Positions 1-14,044 are shown, counted from the first letter of the stretch. The stretch is DNA of 64,000 bases from Latrodectus hesperus (GCA_037975125.1 CM075855.1:83337278-83401277), one strand, 5' to 3'. The notes: generated by a model from the sequence alone, not told the origin. A program made the numbers and translations.

Positions 1-2
1 AA

Positions 3-221
3 TTCAGACTTTCTTCAACGGATAAGTGCTCTTGTGGAGAAAGAGAAACCATGGATCACATAATACTATCGTGTCCTCGATATGATCAAGCAAGAAATTC
101 CTTAAGAGAAAAACTTGGTATTGGAGCTCTTTCTTTCTCTTGGATTTTAGATTTGTCAACGAGTCTTAAAGAGAAAATTGAAGCAACAATTTCTTTTTTG
201 AAACTAATTAATAGATTCTAA
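3..221 (+). pseudogene. C-terminal end of a non-LTR retrotransposon ORF2 (partial)
   Basis: An open frame runs in from the left edge and stops at TAA 219-221, giving about 72 residues. It contains a Cys-Cys-His-Cys pattern (CSCG, then DHIILSCP), the zinc-binding tail usually found after the RNase H domain in non-LTR retrotransposon polyproteins. The frame has no internal stop, so this tail may be intact, but the rest of the element lies outside the window. The sequence after the stop, to about position 387, is probably its 3' UTR. It could be the same broad family as the element at 4848-11701, which ends in a similar way; this is an inference. Confidence 0.7.
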
Positions 222-387
222 TTTTTTTCTTGTCTTTGTATTTCCAAGCGGCCTAATTTCCCCTTCATTTGTCAATCAAACGCCATGCTTATCTTTTCGT
301 TTTGATTGTCACTTTCTTTCAAAATCATCAATCCATCAATTTTTGCTTAGGTTTCAAATATAAACTCAATCTTACTCAATGCGAGCT

Positions 388-441
388 ATAATAAGCATGG
401 AGGAAGAAATATAATTATATTCCTTCCTCCATGATAATAAG
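388..441. repeat. 38-base palindrome flanked by 8-base direct repeats
   Basis: Positions 396-433 are self-complementary apart from one mismatched pair: the left end reads catggaggaag and the right end ccttcctccatg. The palindrome is bracketed by ataataag at 388-395 and again at 434-441. This looks like a minute foldback element with a target duplication, or a templated repair scar at the 3' end of the upstream retrotransposon. The sequence cannot tell these apart. Confidence 0.6.
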
Positions 442-619
442 CCTATGAGATAGAGATGGGAAAAGCAGTTACTTTTGGATAACTAGCTATCAATGTTACG
501 TTTCAAGGAAATAACATGTTCTAAAAAGCGTTACCAAATAACGGCTTTTTTGAAAAGTTATTCCAAGAAATCCGTTCCCTTTGGCCTTCTTGGAAATTCT
601 GTGGGGCGAAAGGAAGCTT

Positions 620-4480
<3,861 letters not shown>

Positions 4481-4525
4481 AGCTTGGAATGTGTTCCCGA
4501 GAAAACTCGATGTCAATGTTAGAAG

Positions 4526-4750
4526 CCAAAACAACGTAATAACGACTTTAAAATTCCGTTGCTAAACAACGATAACAGCTTTAAAGTTCCGGAAATTGTA
4601 AAATAGCAATAACGGTTTTAAAGTTACAAAACAACGAGAACAGCTTTAATGTTCCGGAAGTCACAAAATAAAGATAACGGCTTTAAAGTTACAAAACAAC
4701 GAGAACAGCTTTAATGTTCCAGAAGTTACGAAATAACGTATTGTAGAAAT
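4526..4750. repeat. Degenerate tandem array, about 32-33 base units (65-base higher order)
   Basis: Units alternate between an aacaacgagaacagcttta type and an aaataaagataacggcttta type, giving a 65-base higher-order period. The motif acaaaacaac recurs at 4626 and 4691, with a diverged copy near 4563. About six to seven half units are visible. The ataacg core matches both ends of the surrounding hAT-like element, so this is probably its subterminal repeat block. Confidence 0.75.
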
Positions 4751-4761
4751 CTTCTACAATA
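4739..4761. repeat. 10-base perfect stem-loop
   Basis: tattgtagaa and ttctacaata are exact inverse copies separated by three bases, at the edge of the tandem array. Confidence 0.8.
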
Positions 4762-4861
4762 CCGTAACGACTTTGAGAAGTTACCAATACAGAAACGATT
4801 TCAGCAGTTACGGGGGAAAAAAACGTTATCTTAATAACATAATTTTTACTTTGTTTGCAAG

Positions 4862-5732
4862 GTCCTTGAAAAAATGCTGTTAAATCGTTTGAACTTTCAT
4901 CTAGCTACTAATAATCTTCTTCCCAGAGAACAATGGATTCAGGAAGGGGCATGGCACACAAGATCAAATTTTATTCTCTACCCAACATGTGCTTGATGCC
5001 CATAATCAAAAACCGACTAACCATATAATTGCCGTCTTATTAGACCTGAATAAAGCGATTGACAAAGTATGGAGGAACAAGTTGGTCAATAAATTATACG
5101 AAAAATTTAATATTGATGGACGAGCACTCTCGTGGATTGCCGACTTCCTTAAAAGAAGACTCGTTTAAGTCAACTATAATGGCTTACTATCAAGACTCTA
5201 CCGTTCTAGACAGGGTGTGCATCAGGGATCGGTACTTAGTCCAGCCCTGTTTTTTCTCTTCATTTCTAGAATGGAATCTGTTATTTCAAATGATTGCAAA
5301 ATAGGGTTTTTTTCTGATAACATTGTTCTTTGGTGTAGTGGCTCTAACGTTGATGTCATGGAGACAAGCTTAAATCATTCTATTCGGTGTATACTGGATT
5401 TTGCTCCTGATCATAAACTTCACTTCAGTCCAGATAAATCTACTACAGGATTCTTTATGACAAATAGGAAACTGTTTAAATATAGACCTAAGATTGTTTT
5501 GAACTCTCAACCTTTAATTTGTGAAAGAAATCCCAGGTATTTTGGCTTTACTCTCGATCCTGAGGTCTCATGCAACAAACATATCGACTCACTTGTGATC
5601 CGAACCAAGAAACGAATTAATATTATGAAATATATTTCTGGGTGCAACTGAGGTGCAGATGCCAGAACACTAAGAACAACATACATTTCTTTGATACGCC
5701 CAGTCCTCGAATATGGCTTTCAAGTATACTAT
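4862..5732 (+). pseudogene. Non-LTR reverse transcriptase fragment, upstream half
   Basis: Conceptual translation shows RT motifs in order: a VLEKML...NRL motif, a damaged GFRKG-like motif, motif A (AVLLDLNKA, with the usual F-x-D context changed), and RQGVHQGSVLSPALF. The YxDD catalytic box is altered to FSDN at about 5313, which would abolish activity. Frameshifts and stops occur near 4930 and 5165, and a stop near 5650 replaces a sense codon. The block ends mid-domain, around the RPVLEYG motif, at the left boundary of the gypsy element; the coding sense resumes at 10515. Confidence 0.8.
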
Positions 5733-5896
5733 TTTGGCTAATTGTAGTATGCACGATCTATCGGCCTGATAACATCTTAAACTAAAGCCAATAAACGAAA
5801 AAGATCCATCAGAAGGTTATAAACATAAACGATATTTAATTAATACTATATACAAATGTGATACATATAGGGCGCGATAGTGACGACAGCTTCGGT
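5733..5896 (-). repeat. Partial 3' LTR of the gypsy element
   Basis: Matches 10185-10348 base for base except at three positions. It then ends abruptly and continues into integrase coding sequence at 5897. The outer half of the LTR (in element orientation, the start of the 3' LTR) and the last part of pol are missing, so a deletion joined the two. Confidence 0.85.
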
Positions 5897-8602
5897 GATG
5901 CTGGGTTGAAAAAATCACCTGGAAGGCGAATGGTGGTTCCATAGACCATCTCTGCACAAGTCGATTGCAGGTCTGGTTTCAAAACAGAACGTAGACCGAG
6001 CATGACAGTCGGCAGGGCTTCGGTCCAACGCTGTGACTGTGACATATGAGCCATGAGCGATTGCTTAAGACTGCGGTGCCATCTCTCCACGATTCCGTTG
6101 GATGACGGATGGTACGGAGTTGTCCTGATGCGCTGAATTCCAAGTAACTTGGTGAGTGCTTTGAAGAGATTCGAATGAAATTGTCGCCCCTGGTCAGTAG
6201 TAACAAGTTCGGAAACACCAAAACGGGCTATCCAATGATTTAGAAGGCTCTGGCAGTCGTGTCAGCAGTGATATCTGCTATGGGAATTGCCTCTGGCCAC
6301 CGGGTGAAGTGGTGTATGCATATCAGAATATATCTTGAGCCTTCTGATGGTAATAGCGGTCCAACAATGTCGATGTGGACATGAGCAAAACGCTTGTCTG
6401 GCACAGGAATTTTTTTGATCGGGCTCTTTGTGTGACGCTGAACTTTGGACTTTTGGCAAGAGAGGCATGTCTTAGTCCAGGCAGTTATATCACTGAGCAT
6501 AGATGGCCATACATATCGTTGTTGAATAAGTTTTTTCGTCGCCCGTATGCCAGGGTGTGACAAGTTGTGGAGTTGCTGAAAAACAGGTTGCCGGAAGGAT
6601 GCAGGTACATAAGGGCGAACAGTTCCTTGAGATGTGTCACAAAAGATTGAAGTTTGTGGGTCTAACTTCAAGGGTTGAAAGTTGAGACTGCTGGCACTAG
6701 GATTCGACAAAAGTGCCTGTAATTCTTGGTCATTCTCCTGTGCTGCTGCGATGGACGAGAAGTCAATGGCAGAAGGAATGGTAATGTCGTGTATGCGTGA
6801 TAAGGTATCTGCCACGACGTTTTCCGATCCCTTGACATGTTTAATATCGGTGGAGAACTGTGCGAGGAAGTCCAGTTGCCTGAGCTGTCTTGGAGAGGAT
6901 GAGGAATTTGTAGTAAAGGCAAAGGTGAGAGGTTTGTGATCTGTCTGGATCTGGAACTGTCGTCCCTCCAAGGAATGTCGAAAATGTTTCACAGCTGCAT
7001 AGACGGCTAGAAGTTCTCTATCGTATGTGCTGTATCGAGTTTCCGTAGAAGTGAGCTTCCTTGAGAAGAAGGTGAGGGGTCTGATGCCGTGTGGAGTTTC
7101 AGCTTGTAGAGTGGCGCCAATGGCCATATCTGAAGCATCGGTTGCAAGAATGAGTTTGTCATTATCTGTGTGATAAGACAAGATAGTGGCTTGAATCAGG
7201 TCCATTTTACAGCGTTCGAAAGCTGCGCTAGCTTCCTCGGACCACACAACTGGGCGATTGTCCTTCTTCTTGCTATCTTTTAGGAAATGAGTGAGAGGAG
7301 CTTGTCGGCGGGCGGCTGCTGGTAAGAATCTTCGGTAAAAATTAATCATGGCCAGGAAACGTCGAAGCTCGGCCACAGTTTGGGGTTTTGGGAAAGATGA
7401 TATGGCTTCAACTTTTTCAGGAAGTGGGCGAACCCCGTCTTGGGTGATCAGACAACCTAAGAATTTGATTTCTGATTGGCCGAAGATGCACTTAGATGGG
7501 TTGAGTGTGAAACCGAAGTGTTGCAAGCGATTAAAGACTTCTTTCAAGTGAGAAATGTGTTCCTCTTCGTTTGTAGAACCGATCAGGATGTCATCAAGGT
7601 AGGCAATGCAGTAGTCTAAACCTTGAAGAGCATTGTTAATGCATCTCTGAAAGGTCTGCCCAGCGTTTCGGAGGCCAAATGGCATAAAAACAAACTCGAA
7701 GAGTCCAAAAGGTGTCGTCAGGAAAAACAGGGATCTGGTTGTAGGCGCGTGTGAGATCGAGAGTGGTAAAAATTTTTCGCCCAGCTAACTGATGTGTGCA
7801 GTCCTGGATGTTGGGACAGGATAGCGGTCCGGTCCGAAACTGTGACAGCATTCAGGCGTCTGTAGTCACCGCAAGGTCTCCAGTCACCGCTTTTCTTTGG
7901 AAACATGTGCAAAGGACTTGCCCAAGGACTTTTGGATGGACGGATGATGCCTTGTTGTAGCATGAATTGAAATTCTTCCTTTGCCGAATTTAGGAGAGGG
8001 GTGCTGAGACGTCTGGGCTTGGAAAAAACTGGAGGGCCGGTGGTCTCAATATGGTGATATACCTCGTAACTGGGCCTATCACCATTGAGACCCGAGGTGT
8101 TTAGAAGAGCGGGATAAGCAGACAAAAGTTTGTGGTATTTTGAAGATTCAGTTATTAACATAACTTTCTGAAGTGGCTCCGTAGAAATTTTTCCTGTGAC
8201 CGAGATGTTGGTTGTGGGGTCCAGAAATTGCCTGCGCCGGACGTCGACAAGTAAGTTGAAGTGTCTCAAAAAGTCAACACCAATGATAGGATTTGAGACG
8301 TCAGCGACTATAAAAGGCCAGGAAAATGATCTTCGTAGGTTTAAGTTGAGAGTTAATAACTTCGTTCCGTAAGTTGGAATAGGAGTGTTGTTAGCTGCAT
8401 ATAAAGTCAGTTTTTCTCTTTGGGTATTAAAATTCTTAGGGCGAGGAATGACGGACACGTCAGCCCTAGTGCCAATAAGAAATTTCATGTTTAGAGCATT
8501 GTCGACCACATAAATTCGGGAAGTGCCGCGGTCAGCCATCATGGCCACCTGTGACCGCGATGCTAGTTTTCCGGTTGACGGAAGGAGCAAGGTGGTGTAC
8601 AC
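5897..8602 (-). pseudogene. pol: Gypsy pol: protease, RT, RNase H, integrase (broken)
   Basis: In order on the minus strand: an aspartic protease with the active triad DTG changed to GTR (8465-8476); RT with the conserved [13 protein letters not shown] and [14 protein letters not shown] stretches in different frames and an intact YLDDIL box near 7585; RNase H (LATDASDMAIGA, YDRELLAVY); an integrase zinc region (H-x-H then CLSC); and a catalytic core with the first Asp in HIDIVGP, the second in TTDQG and the Glu in NGIVERWH. The longest clean frame is 6240-7685. Frameshifts lie near 7690-7850 and 6225. The coding sequence stops at 5897, shortly after an MVYGTTIRLPG motif, at the deletion junction with the LTR. 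Confidence 0.85.
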
Positions 8603-8784
8603 TTTTTAGCTTTTGATCCAAAATTTATATGGTAAAAACATAAATTATTGGAGGGCTCTTTGTATTGGCGGTTCCGTCCCCTGGATGGACTACGTCGCCT
8701 GCTGTTATTTCTATAGTGGCGCTGATTTTGCCTAGAATGTGTGTTTTGATGAACAATGGTTGAGAGTTCGCTCTCTTGTTTAAT

Positions 8785-9366
8785 CTATTGTGATATTTGT
8801 GCTTCAAGGGTGCTCGTCAGAGGAGATGGTTGCAAGCTTGTGGAATTTATGGTTGAAGCATTAGTGAGGTCTGAAATTTTGTCCGCTACTGCGGCAAGTT
8901 GAGGGAGATCATCACTAAGTGCAGTGAGAATGCTTTGCGTGCTTGTAGGAAGTCTGGAAAGCCACAAGGATCGTAAAATAGCTTCTCCTGCCGTTGCGCA
9001 TGCAAGGGAACGCATACGGGTAAGCAATTGTGAGGGGCGTTGGTCGCCAAGTTCGAGGCCTTGCAAATGTCTGCGGAGTCTGGATTCTTCACTTTCTGAA
9101 TGCAAGTCTATTAGACGAGCTTTAAGGTTTTTGTATTTATCCTTGGTCGGATGCTGCAAGACAATGTCAGAGACAGTATTGAGCACGTCAGATTCAACCG
9201 CAGAAATTACATGGTTAAATTTGGTTAAATCTTCAGTAATGCCAGAAATTGAGAACTGTGCCTCGAGCTGTGCAAATCATAAGGTTGGATTTGCTTTCCA
9301 AAATGGTGGGGATTTGACAGAAACACGAGACACACTAATCTGTTTTTCGACCTCGTCGTCACTCAT
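8785..9366 (-). pseudogene. gag: Gypsy gag (one in-frame stop)
   Basis: The start codon is at 9364-9366 on the minus strand (MSDDEVEKQISV). The frame continues without a shift to a TAG just below 8785, broken only by TGA at 9277-9279, where a Trp codon is expected (after NPTL, before FAQLEAQF). The central part (VLQHPTKDKYKNLKARL, then LTRMRSLA) is typical of a class of arthropod gypsy gag proteins that start with short acidic sequences. Gag would form the particle that packages element RNA. No CCHC knuckle is recognisable before the protease. Confidence 0.75.
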
Positions 9367-10165
9367 GGTGATATGAAATATAGGAATGAGCCACAAGAAA
9401 TTATACAAGAAACAAATCAGAACACAAGAAAAAAATGAATTTCCCAGGGACAACCTTAACAACAATGATCAAAAGGTAATCAAAATGTAGGAAAGGAAAT
9501 TAAGACTGCTATCAATAAGTACATATGATGCAATACAATTATGAAAAATTATGAATTAAAAAAAATCATGGGCAAGTATATGAAGATTATGGGATAATCA
9601 ATGCAATAGAAAAATATACCCACTGTGAAGAAATGCAACAATTTTAAGCAATCAATAGAAAATGCGAATATGTAACTTGTAATATAACACAATGAAACAA
9701 AGGAATAGAAAAAAAATAGCAAGTCATGAAAAATAACACAAATAAATAAAAATGGATAGCAAAATATGGAATGAAATAAATTAGCGTTTAACGATCCGAT
9801 GGCAATAATGAAAAGAATGGAACGAGCGTACTTAAGATGAATGAAGTACACATGGAATTCAAACGGTAAGAAACACAAAAATATATATAAATAACGATGT
9901 CGGCAACGATAAAGCACAAAGCACCTTTAGTAGAGCACAAACACGTTCAGAAAAACCGTATTGTTCGCTAAAACGAAAGCAGTTTGGCACCAGCACGAGT
10001 ATTTTCATCGGTGAGGGCGATCTGTCGTAATTCACAAATTCCTTGATTTTCAGTCGAAATAATGATGAATTTTTCACGTATGATGATATGGCATACGATG
10101 AAAAGGATAACTAATTATCCGTGGAAGCGAATGCTTGCCGGTTCGAGAATAAATGCACGTGTTCT
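9367..10165 (-). other. Untranslated leader of the gypsy element
   Basis: About 800 bases lie between the primer site and the gag start codon. The stretch is AT-rich and no coding motif is seen on either strand. Confidence 0.55.
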
Positions 10166-10183
10166 ATCACGTCCGAGTCACCA
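10166..10183 (-). other. Primer-binding site resembling the tRNA-Trp 3' end
   Basis: The minus strand reads TGGTGACTCGGACGTGAT, next to the LTR. The reverse complement of a typical eukaryotic tRNA-Trp 3' end (CCA added) is the same apart from two bases in the middle. Its position directly inside the 5' LTR is where minus-strand priming should occur. Confidence 0.7.
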
Positions 10184-10184
10184 A

Positions 10185-10514
10185 TTTGGCTAAATGTAAT
10201 ATGCACGATCTATCGGCCTGATAACATCTTAAACTAAAGCCAATAAACGAAAAAGATCCATCAGAAGGTTATAAACATAAACGATATTTAATTAACACTA
10301 TATACAAATGTGATACATATAGGGCGCGATAGTGACGACAGCTTCGGTCGGAGTCAACAGTCCGATTGACAGTTCGTTCTTTTTTCCCTGAATCCTGGTG
10401 TGGTACTGCCATCTAGTGTCTATGTTGGATTTGACATCTCTTGTGAGATCCCTGGTATTGTGCTGCCATCTGGTGGAATGTACTGGATTTAATGTTGTAT
10501 GTGCGATCGCCACA
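10185..10514 (-). repeat. Complete 5' LTR of the gypsy element (about 330 bases)
   Basis: Its left 164 bases are duplicated at 5733-5896. On the minus strand it starts near tgtggcgatcgc and ends near ttagcca, next to the primer-binding site. Exact ends are uncertain by a few bases because the flanking tttggct is present at both LTR copies. Confidence 0.8.
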
Positions 10515-11687
10515 CCATGTTGCATCAGTTACCAATCTACAAAAACTTGAGAGAATACAGCTCAGTGCGGCACGTATCATTACGGGGCTCCGTAGGAGCA
10601 CACCAACAAAAATGTTCTTTATGAGGCAGACTTACAGCCGTTGCAGGAGAGATGTATCCCAAATCTGGTAAAGTACTTCAGTAAACTTTATAGCTACTGT
10701 GACCAACATCAAACCGCTAACTTCCTGTGTGGCTGGAAGAATGACCAGAGGCTGAAAAAGCATAGTTCCCTTGAATATGCAGAGAAGTTGGATGTTTTAA
10801 AATCTTCTGTTTCCGCTAACTCTCTAATACCTATCGCCTCCCCTCTTGACTCTTTGCCATGAGTGTTCTTCCATACAGAATTACTGGTACACACTAATAA
10901 ATCTTCTCAACATCCTGAATTCTTAAAACAGGCTGCCCTAGAGGTGATCAATAATATCCTCTCTGAAGCTGTACAAATTTATACTGATGGTAGTAGGGAT
11001 GAAGATGGCCACACTGGAAGCGGAGTGTTTCTTAAAACTGAAACTAAAAATTTTCTTCTAAAACAACGCAATGCTGATTTCATTCCGTCTTTTGTGTAGA
11101 ACTTTCAGTCATTGATATGGCTCTGGACTTTTCCTTCAACAAGCAGTTAAACGGCGAGATTTGGATTCTAGTTGACAGTCGCAGCGTTATTCAGTACCTT
11201 GAAAACTGGAGGAATCTTGTGGACCAGAGGGAAATTTGTGTTTTCATAAAGCTTAAAGCATTATCTGAGTCATCTATTATTCATTTTCAATGGATTCCAT
11301 CACATGTCGATCTTAAATATAACGATATCGGCGATGGCCTTGCTAAGGAGGCATCATCGTTGCCTCTTGGTTCTGCTGATCCACTGACTTTATTGGAAAT
11401 CTTCTCTAGGAAGAAGGCTCTTGCCAACTCATCTTGGAAAATTCCGCCGTCTCATCCTTGGTACTGTGGCTTTGATCCTGGGAGATCTTTGAGTTTCGAC
11501 GGTGAAAGACGTGAGCAGACTGCCTTGTCCAGACTCAGATCAGGCCATCTTCGGACTCAACAGTTCTCCCAGGGCAAACAAATCTTTCCCGCTGAACTGC
11601 ATTGGCTTTTCAAAGCGTGAACTTTCGTACAGCCCTGGGACTGTCCTCGATTCTTTGAAAGGGAAGGATGTCATGGACCTGGTCTGA
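10515..11687 (+). pseudogene. Non-LTR RT tail and RNase H, downstream half
   Basis: Coding sense resumes immediately after the gypsy LTR with VTNLQKLERIQLSAARI, a segment that follows the RT core in non-LTR elements. RNase H motifs follow: QIYTDGSRD (first Asp), ILVDSRSV (Asp) and FQWIPSHVD (His) with a terminal Asp in IGDGLAKEA. The stretch that should carry the second acidic residue is disrupted by TAG at 11097-11099. Other stops lie near 10663 and 10859. The C-terminal part (LSRLRSGHLRTQQF) and a final TGA at 11685-11687 are followed by the aagaagaag tail. Confidence 0.8.
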
Positions 11688-12121
11688 AGAAGAAGAAGCA
11701 GACATAATTTTTGAAGACCGCGTTATTTATCAAACGGTTATTAGTTGATAACGGTTCTTAAATAACAGTTCCATTAAATAACGATTATCTCTACTATGAG
11801 AATATAAGGCTCCAAAACAGTTTTTTGTCGCAATGTAACCTTACCTCGAAAATAATACTGTAAGCTTAAATGATAGTTAGGAATATTTTTGGTTAAATCG
11901 CTGATCATGAGTAAAATTTAATTACTAGATATAAGATCTGCATTTTAAAAGATATTTATGAATAACTTTGGAATTGCAAATTATATATTACATTAAAATT
12001 TACGAATCGTATATTTTTGTCTCAATATGGATAGCTCGAACTTAAGAATGTAATTTTTATTTTTATTTCTTTCAAGATCAAGCTTAACTTTTACGCAGGA
12101 GGAAGTTGATTGAAACAAATC

Positions 12122-14044
12122 ATGTGTGATCAAGTATATAATTTTCTCTGGATTATTAATGATTATCATTTATCTAATCAGAGGACTGGGGAATGTTATC
12201 GAAGCCCCTCGTTTTATGTTGATTACTTAGAAGGGACGACTTGGTTCATTGAAGTTCTTTATAATAAAGATAAAGGCAGAGAAATGTTTTCAAGTTACTT
12301 ATGCCGTCAAAGTGTTGATGACGGTCCGAAGAATATTCAAGTGCATGCAAAAATTTTTATATTTGGGCAGTTTTCTGTACGGAATGACGGGATTTTTACA
12401 TTTAGAAAAGGTAGTAAGCATGGATGGTACAAATTAGTTGAAAGAAACAATACATTTCGTTTTCGTGCTGACCTTAATTATGGTCATGAGCTTTTGCCTC
12501 AACCTTTTAGAGATGTACGTTTTTCAGATAATGAATTAGTTGTACTTTATCAACTACATCGTTTCTGCCCGTTTGAACCTGTTTCTTTGGATGAAGAAAA
12601 TAGAAAATTAGAAAAAAAATGGGTTGACATTTTAGCTTTAAATCAAGCTTACTCTAAGCTTAATAAAACTATTCTTCCAGTTTCATTAGTTTTAAGAAAA
12701 TTTATTGATCCTAATGCAAAATATGTAATCTTTGATGAACCAAACGCTGTTCCAAGCAAATGCACATGGTTGTTGTTTAACAGGTACATGAAAGATTTAA
12801 AACTTTTATCAAACTCTCTCAAATCACTTCTACAATCTGGTCACTATGCAGATCTCATTTTGTGTACTAAAGATGCTGAGTATAAAGTTCATAAAGTAAT
12901 GATTGAAGCTCGCTTTCCAAAATTAGCAGCAGAGCTTCATCTTTATGAAAGAGAAAAAGGAACCATGAAACGAAAATTTCCTATCATCAGCAATATAGCA
13001 ATGAAAGCATTATTGAATTATATCTATAGCGGAATGTTGGATATCAGTCCCTTAGGAGTTCTTGAAAATCTTCATAAAGTTTCTCAAAACTTTGGCCTAA
13101 CAGATTTTGAGTGCCATTTATATTCTCCTGTTGATTTCTGTCAAGCTTCAACTGAAATGAATATAGAAACTCTGAATTTCTTTTGGCATATTAAAAATAT
13201 AAGTTTATGGTCCACAGATACTAATCCATATGTACGAGTCATTAATTCATATGAGCTGGAAGATTATAAGTTATTAATATCAATTTCCCTGACAGATGAA
13301 ACTACTGAATGTAATACTATGATTAATAAAATTAAAATCATGTTTCAGTTATTAGATTTTGATGGAAGAAAAAATAAAACAATTTGTGGAAATATTAAAA
13401 TAGTTAGTTGTGGAGCAAACTTCTTAACTCCATTTGAATTTCACATAAAATTTCAATCTGCTTCCCCTCATAATATATTTCATCCAGTTACTAAACAAGA
13501 TTTATTAAAAAGAAAGTTATTGCAAAATGATACATTAGTGTTAAATGTTTCTATAGATTTGTGTGATGGTGTTAAAAAATCATCAATAATTTCCCAAACT
13601 TTTTCTTCAAAGTATTCTTTGAAGCGAGAATATTTTGGGAAACTCTCAGAAGACATGCTTCACTTGTATATTAAGAAAAAATTCTGTGATTGTAGTCTTA
13701 TATCTGCTGATAAAGTTACATTTGATGTTCATAAAGCAGTTCTTGCAGCTAGATCTAATGTGTTTGCAAAAATGTTCATAAGATTCTCCCCAGAGAGTAA
13801 TTTCATTTATATTAATTTCCGATCTGAAATTTTGAAGATGTTTCTCTATTACATATATTCTGGATATTCTGGAATGCTTAAAAAACTTCATGATAAAAAT
13901 ATAAATGATTTATTAATGTGTGCTTCTTATTTTAATGTTGAAGATCTTGCGGAGAAATGTTGTACATACTTAGAATTAAAGGCTAGACACAAATCAGATC
14001 GTACAAAGAATCATTCTGGAGGATCTGTCCCAGATAAAACTTAA
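12122..14044 (+). CDS. MATH-BTB-MATH-BTB protein (speckle-type POZ/TDPOZ-like)
   Basis: The ATG at 12122 is chosen because TGA at 12107-12109 closes the frame just upstream. The product is 640 residues in one exon. Visible order: MATH-like region about 3-120 (FLWIINDYHL), BTB about 232-325 (SGHYADLILC, then YKVHKVMIEARFP), a second MATH-like region about 346-480 (FFWHIKNISLW), and a second BTB about 508-617 (KKKFCDCSLI, VHKAVLAARSNVFAKMF). SPOP-type proteins use MATH to bind substrates and BTB to dimerise and recruit cullin-3 ubiquitin ligase, so a nuclear or cytosolic substrate-adaptor role is likely. Usual family members have one MATH and one BTB (about 370 residues), so this is a doubled form. 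Such genes are greatly expanded in spiders. Polypyrimidine-AG sites ending at 12076 and 12098 could be splice acceptors of a 5' UTR exon. No frame damage is seen. Confidence 0.88.
   Translation: MCDQVYNFLWIINDYHLSNQRTGECYRSPSFYVDYLEGTTWFIEVLYNKDKGREMFSSYLCRQSVDDGPKNIQVHAKIFIFGQFSVRNDGIFTFRKGSKHGWYKLVERNNTFRFRADLNYGHELLPQPFRDVRFSDNELVVLYQLHRFCPFEPVSLDEENRKLEKKWVDILALNQAYSKLNKTILPVSLVLRKFIDPNAKYVIFDEPNAVPSKCTWLLFNRYMKDLKLLSNSLKSLLQSGHYADLILCTKDAEYKVHKVMIEARFPKLAAELHLYEREKGTMKRKFPIISNIAMKALLNYIYSGMLDISPLGVLENLHKVSQNFGLTDFECHLYSPVDFCQASTEMNIETLNFFWHIKNISLWSTDTNPYVRVINSYELEDYKLLISISLTDETTECNTMINKIKIMFQLLDFDGRKNKTICGNIKIVSCGANFLTPFEFHIKFQSASPHNIFHPVTKQDLLKRKLLQNDTLVLNVSIDLCDGVKKSSIISQTFSSKYSLKREYFGKLSEDMLHLYIKKKFCDCSLISADKVTFDVHKAVLAARSNVFAKMFIRFSPESNFIYINFRSEILKMFLYYIYSGYSGMLKKLHDKNINDLLMCASYFNVEDLAEKCCTYLELKARHKSDRTKNHSGGSVPDKT

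Larger units (their letters stand above)
5733..10514 (-). mobile_element. Ty3/gypsy LTR retrotransposon, decayed, 3' end deleted
   Basis: Read on the minus strand, the order is 5' LTR (10185-10514), tRNA-Trp-like primer site, leader, gag, protease, RT, RNase H, integrase and a partial 3' LTR (5733-5896). Gag and pol carry stops, frameshifts and catalytic substitutions. The end of integrase is fused directly to the middle of the 3' LTR. The shared 164 bases of the two LTRs align without gaps and differ at three sites, so the insertion is fairly old but still recognisable. It interrupts the RT gene of the non-LTR element. The flanks actat (5728-5732) and accat (10514-10518) may be a degraded target duplication. 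LTR edges are certain only to within about 10 bases. Confidence 0.85.
4848..11701 (+). mobile_element. 5'-truncated non-LTR retrotransposon, split by a gypsy insertion
   Basis: Reverse transcriptase and RNase H coding remnants lie on the plus strand in two blocks, 4862-5732 and 10515-11687, with a minus-strand LTR element between them. The outer boundaries are marked by acataattttt at 4837-4847 and 11702-11712, an 11-base target duplication. The 3' end is an aagaagaag-type tail. Without the inserted gypsy element it is about 2.1 kb, starts inside the RT domain and lacks endonuclease and ORF1. Such 5' truncation is typical of target-primed reverse transcription. It sits inside the hAT-like element, so it is younger than that element and older than the gypsy insertion. 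Confidence 0.85.

Noticed and set aside
6375..7551. Plus-strand open frames across the gypsy pol region
   Set aside because: They are antisense shadows of the minus-strand pol, which carries the RT, RNase H and integrase motifs.
5733..10514. Endogenous virus with an envelope gene
   Set aside because: No envelope-like frame exists between integrase and the LTR; the pol end is deleted straight into the LTR.
12110..12121. Upstream TTG start for the MATH-BTB gene
   Set aside because: A non-AUG start is not expected here; the ATG at 12122 follows a stop at 12107-12109 and is the first good start.
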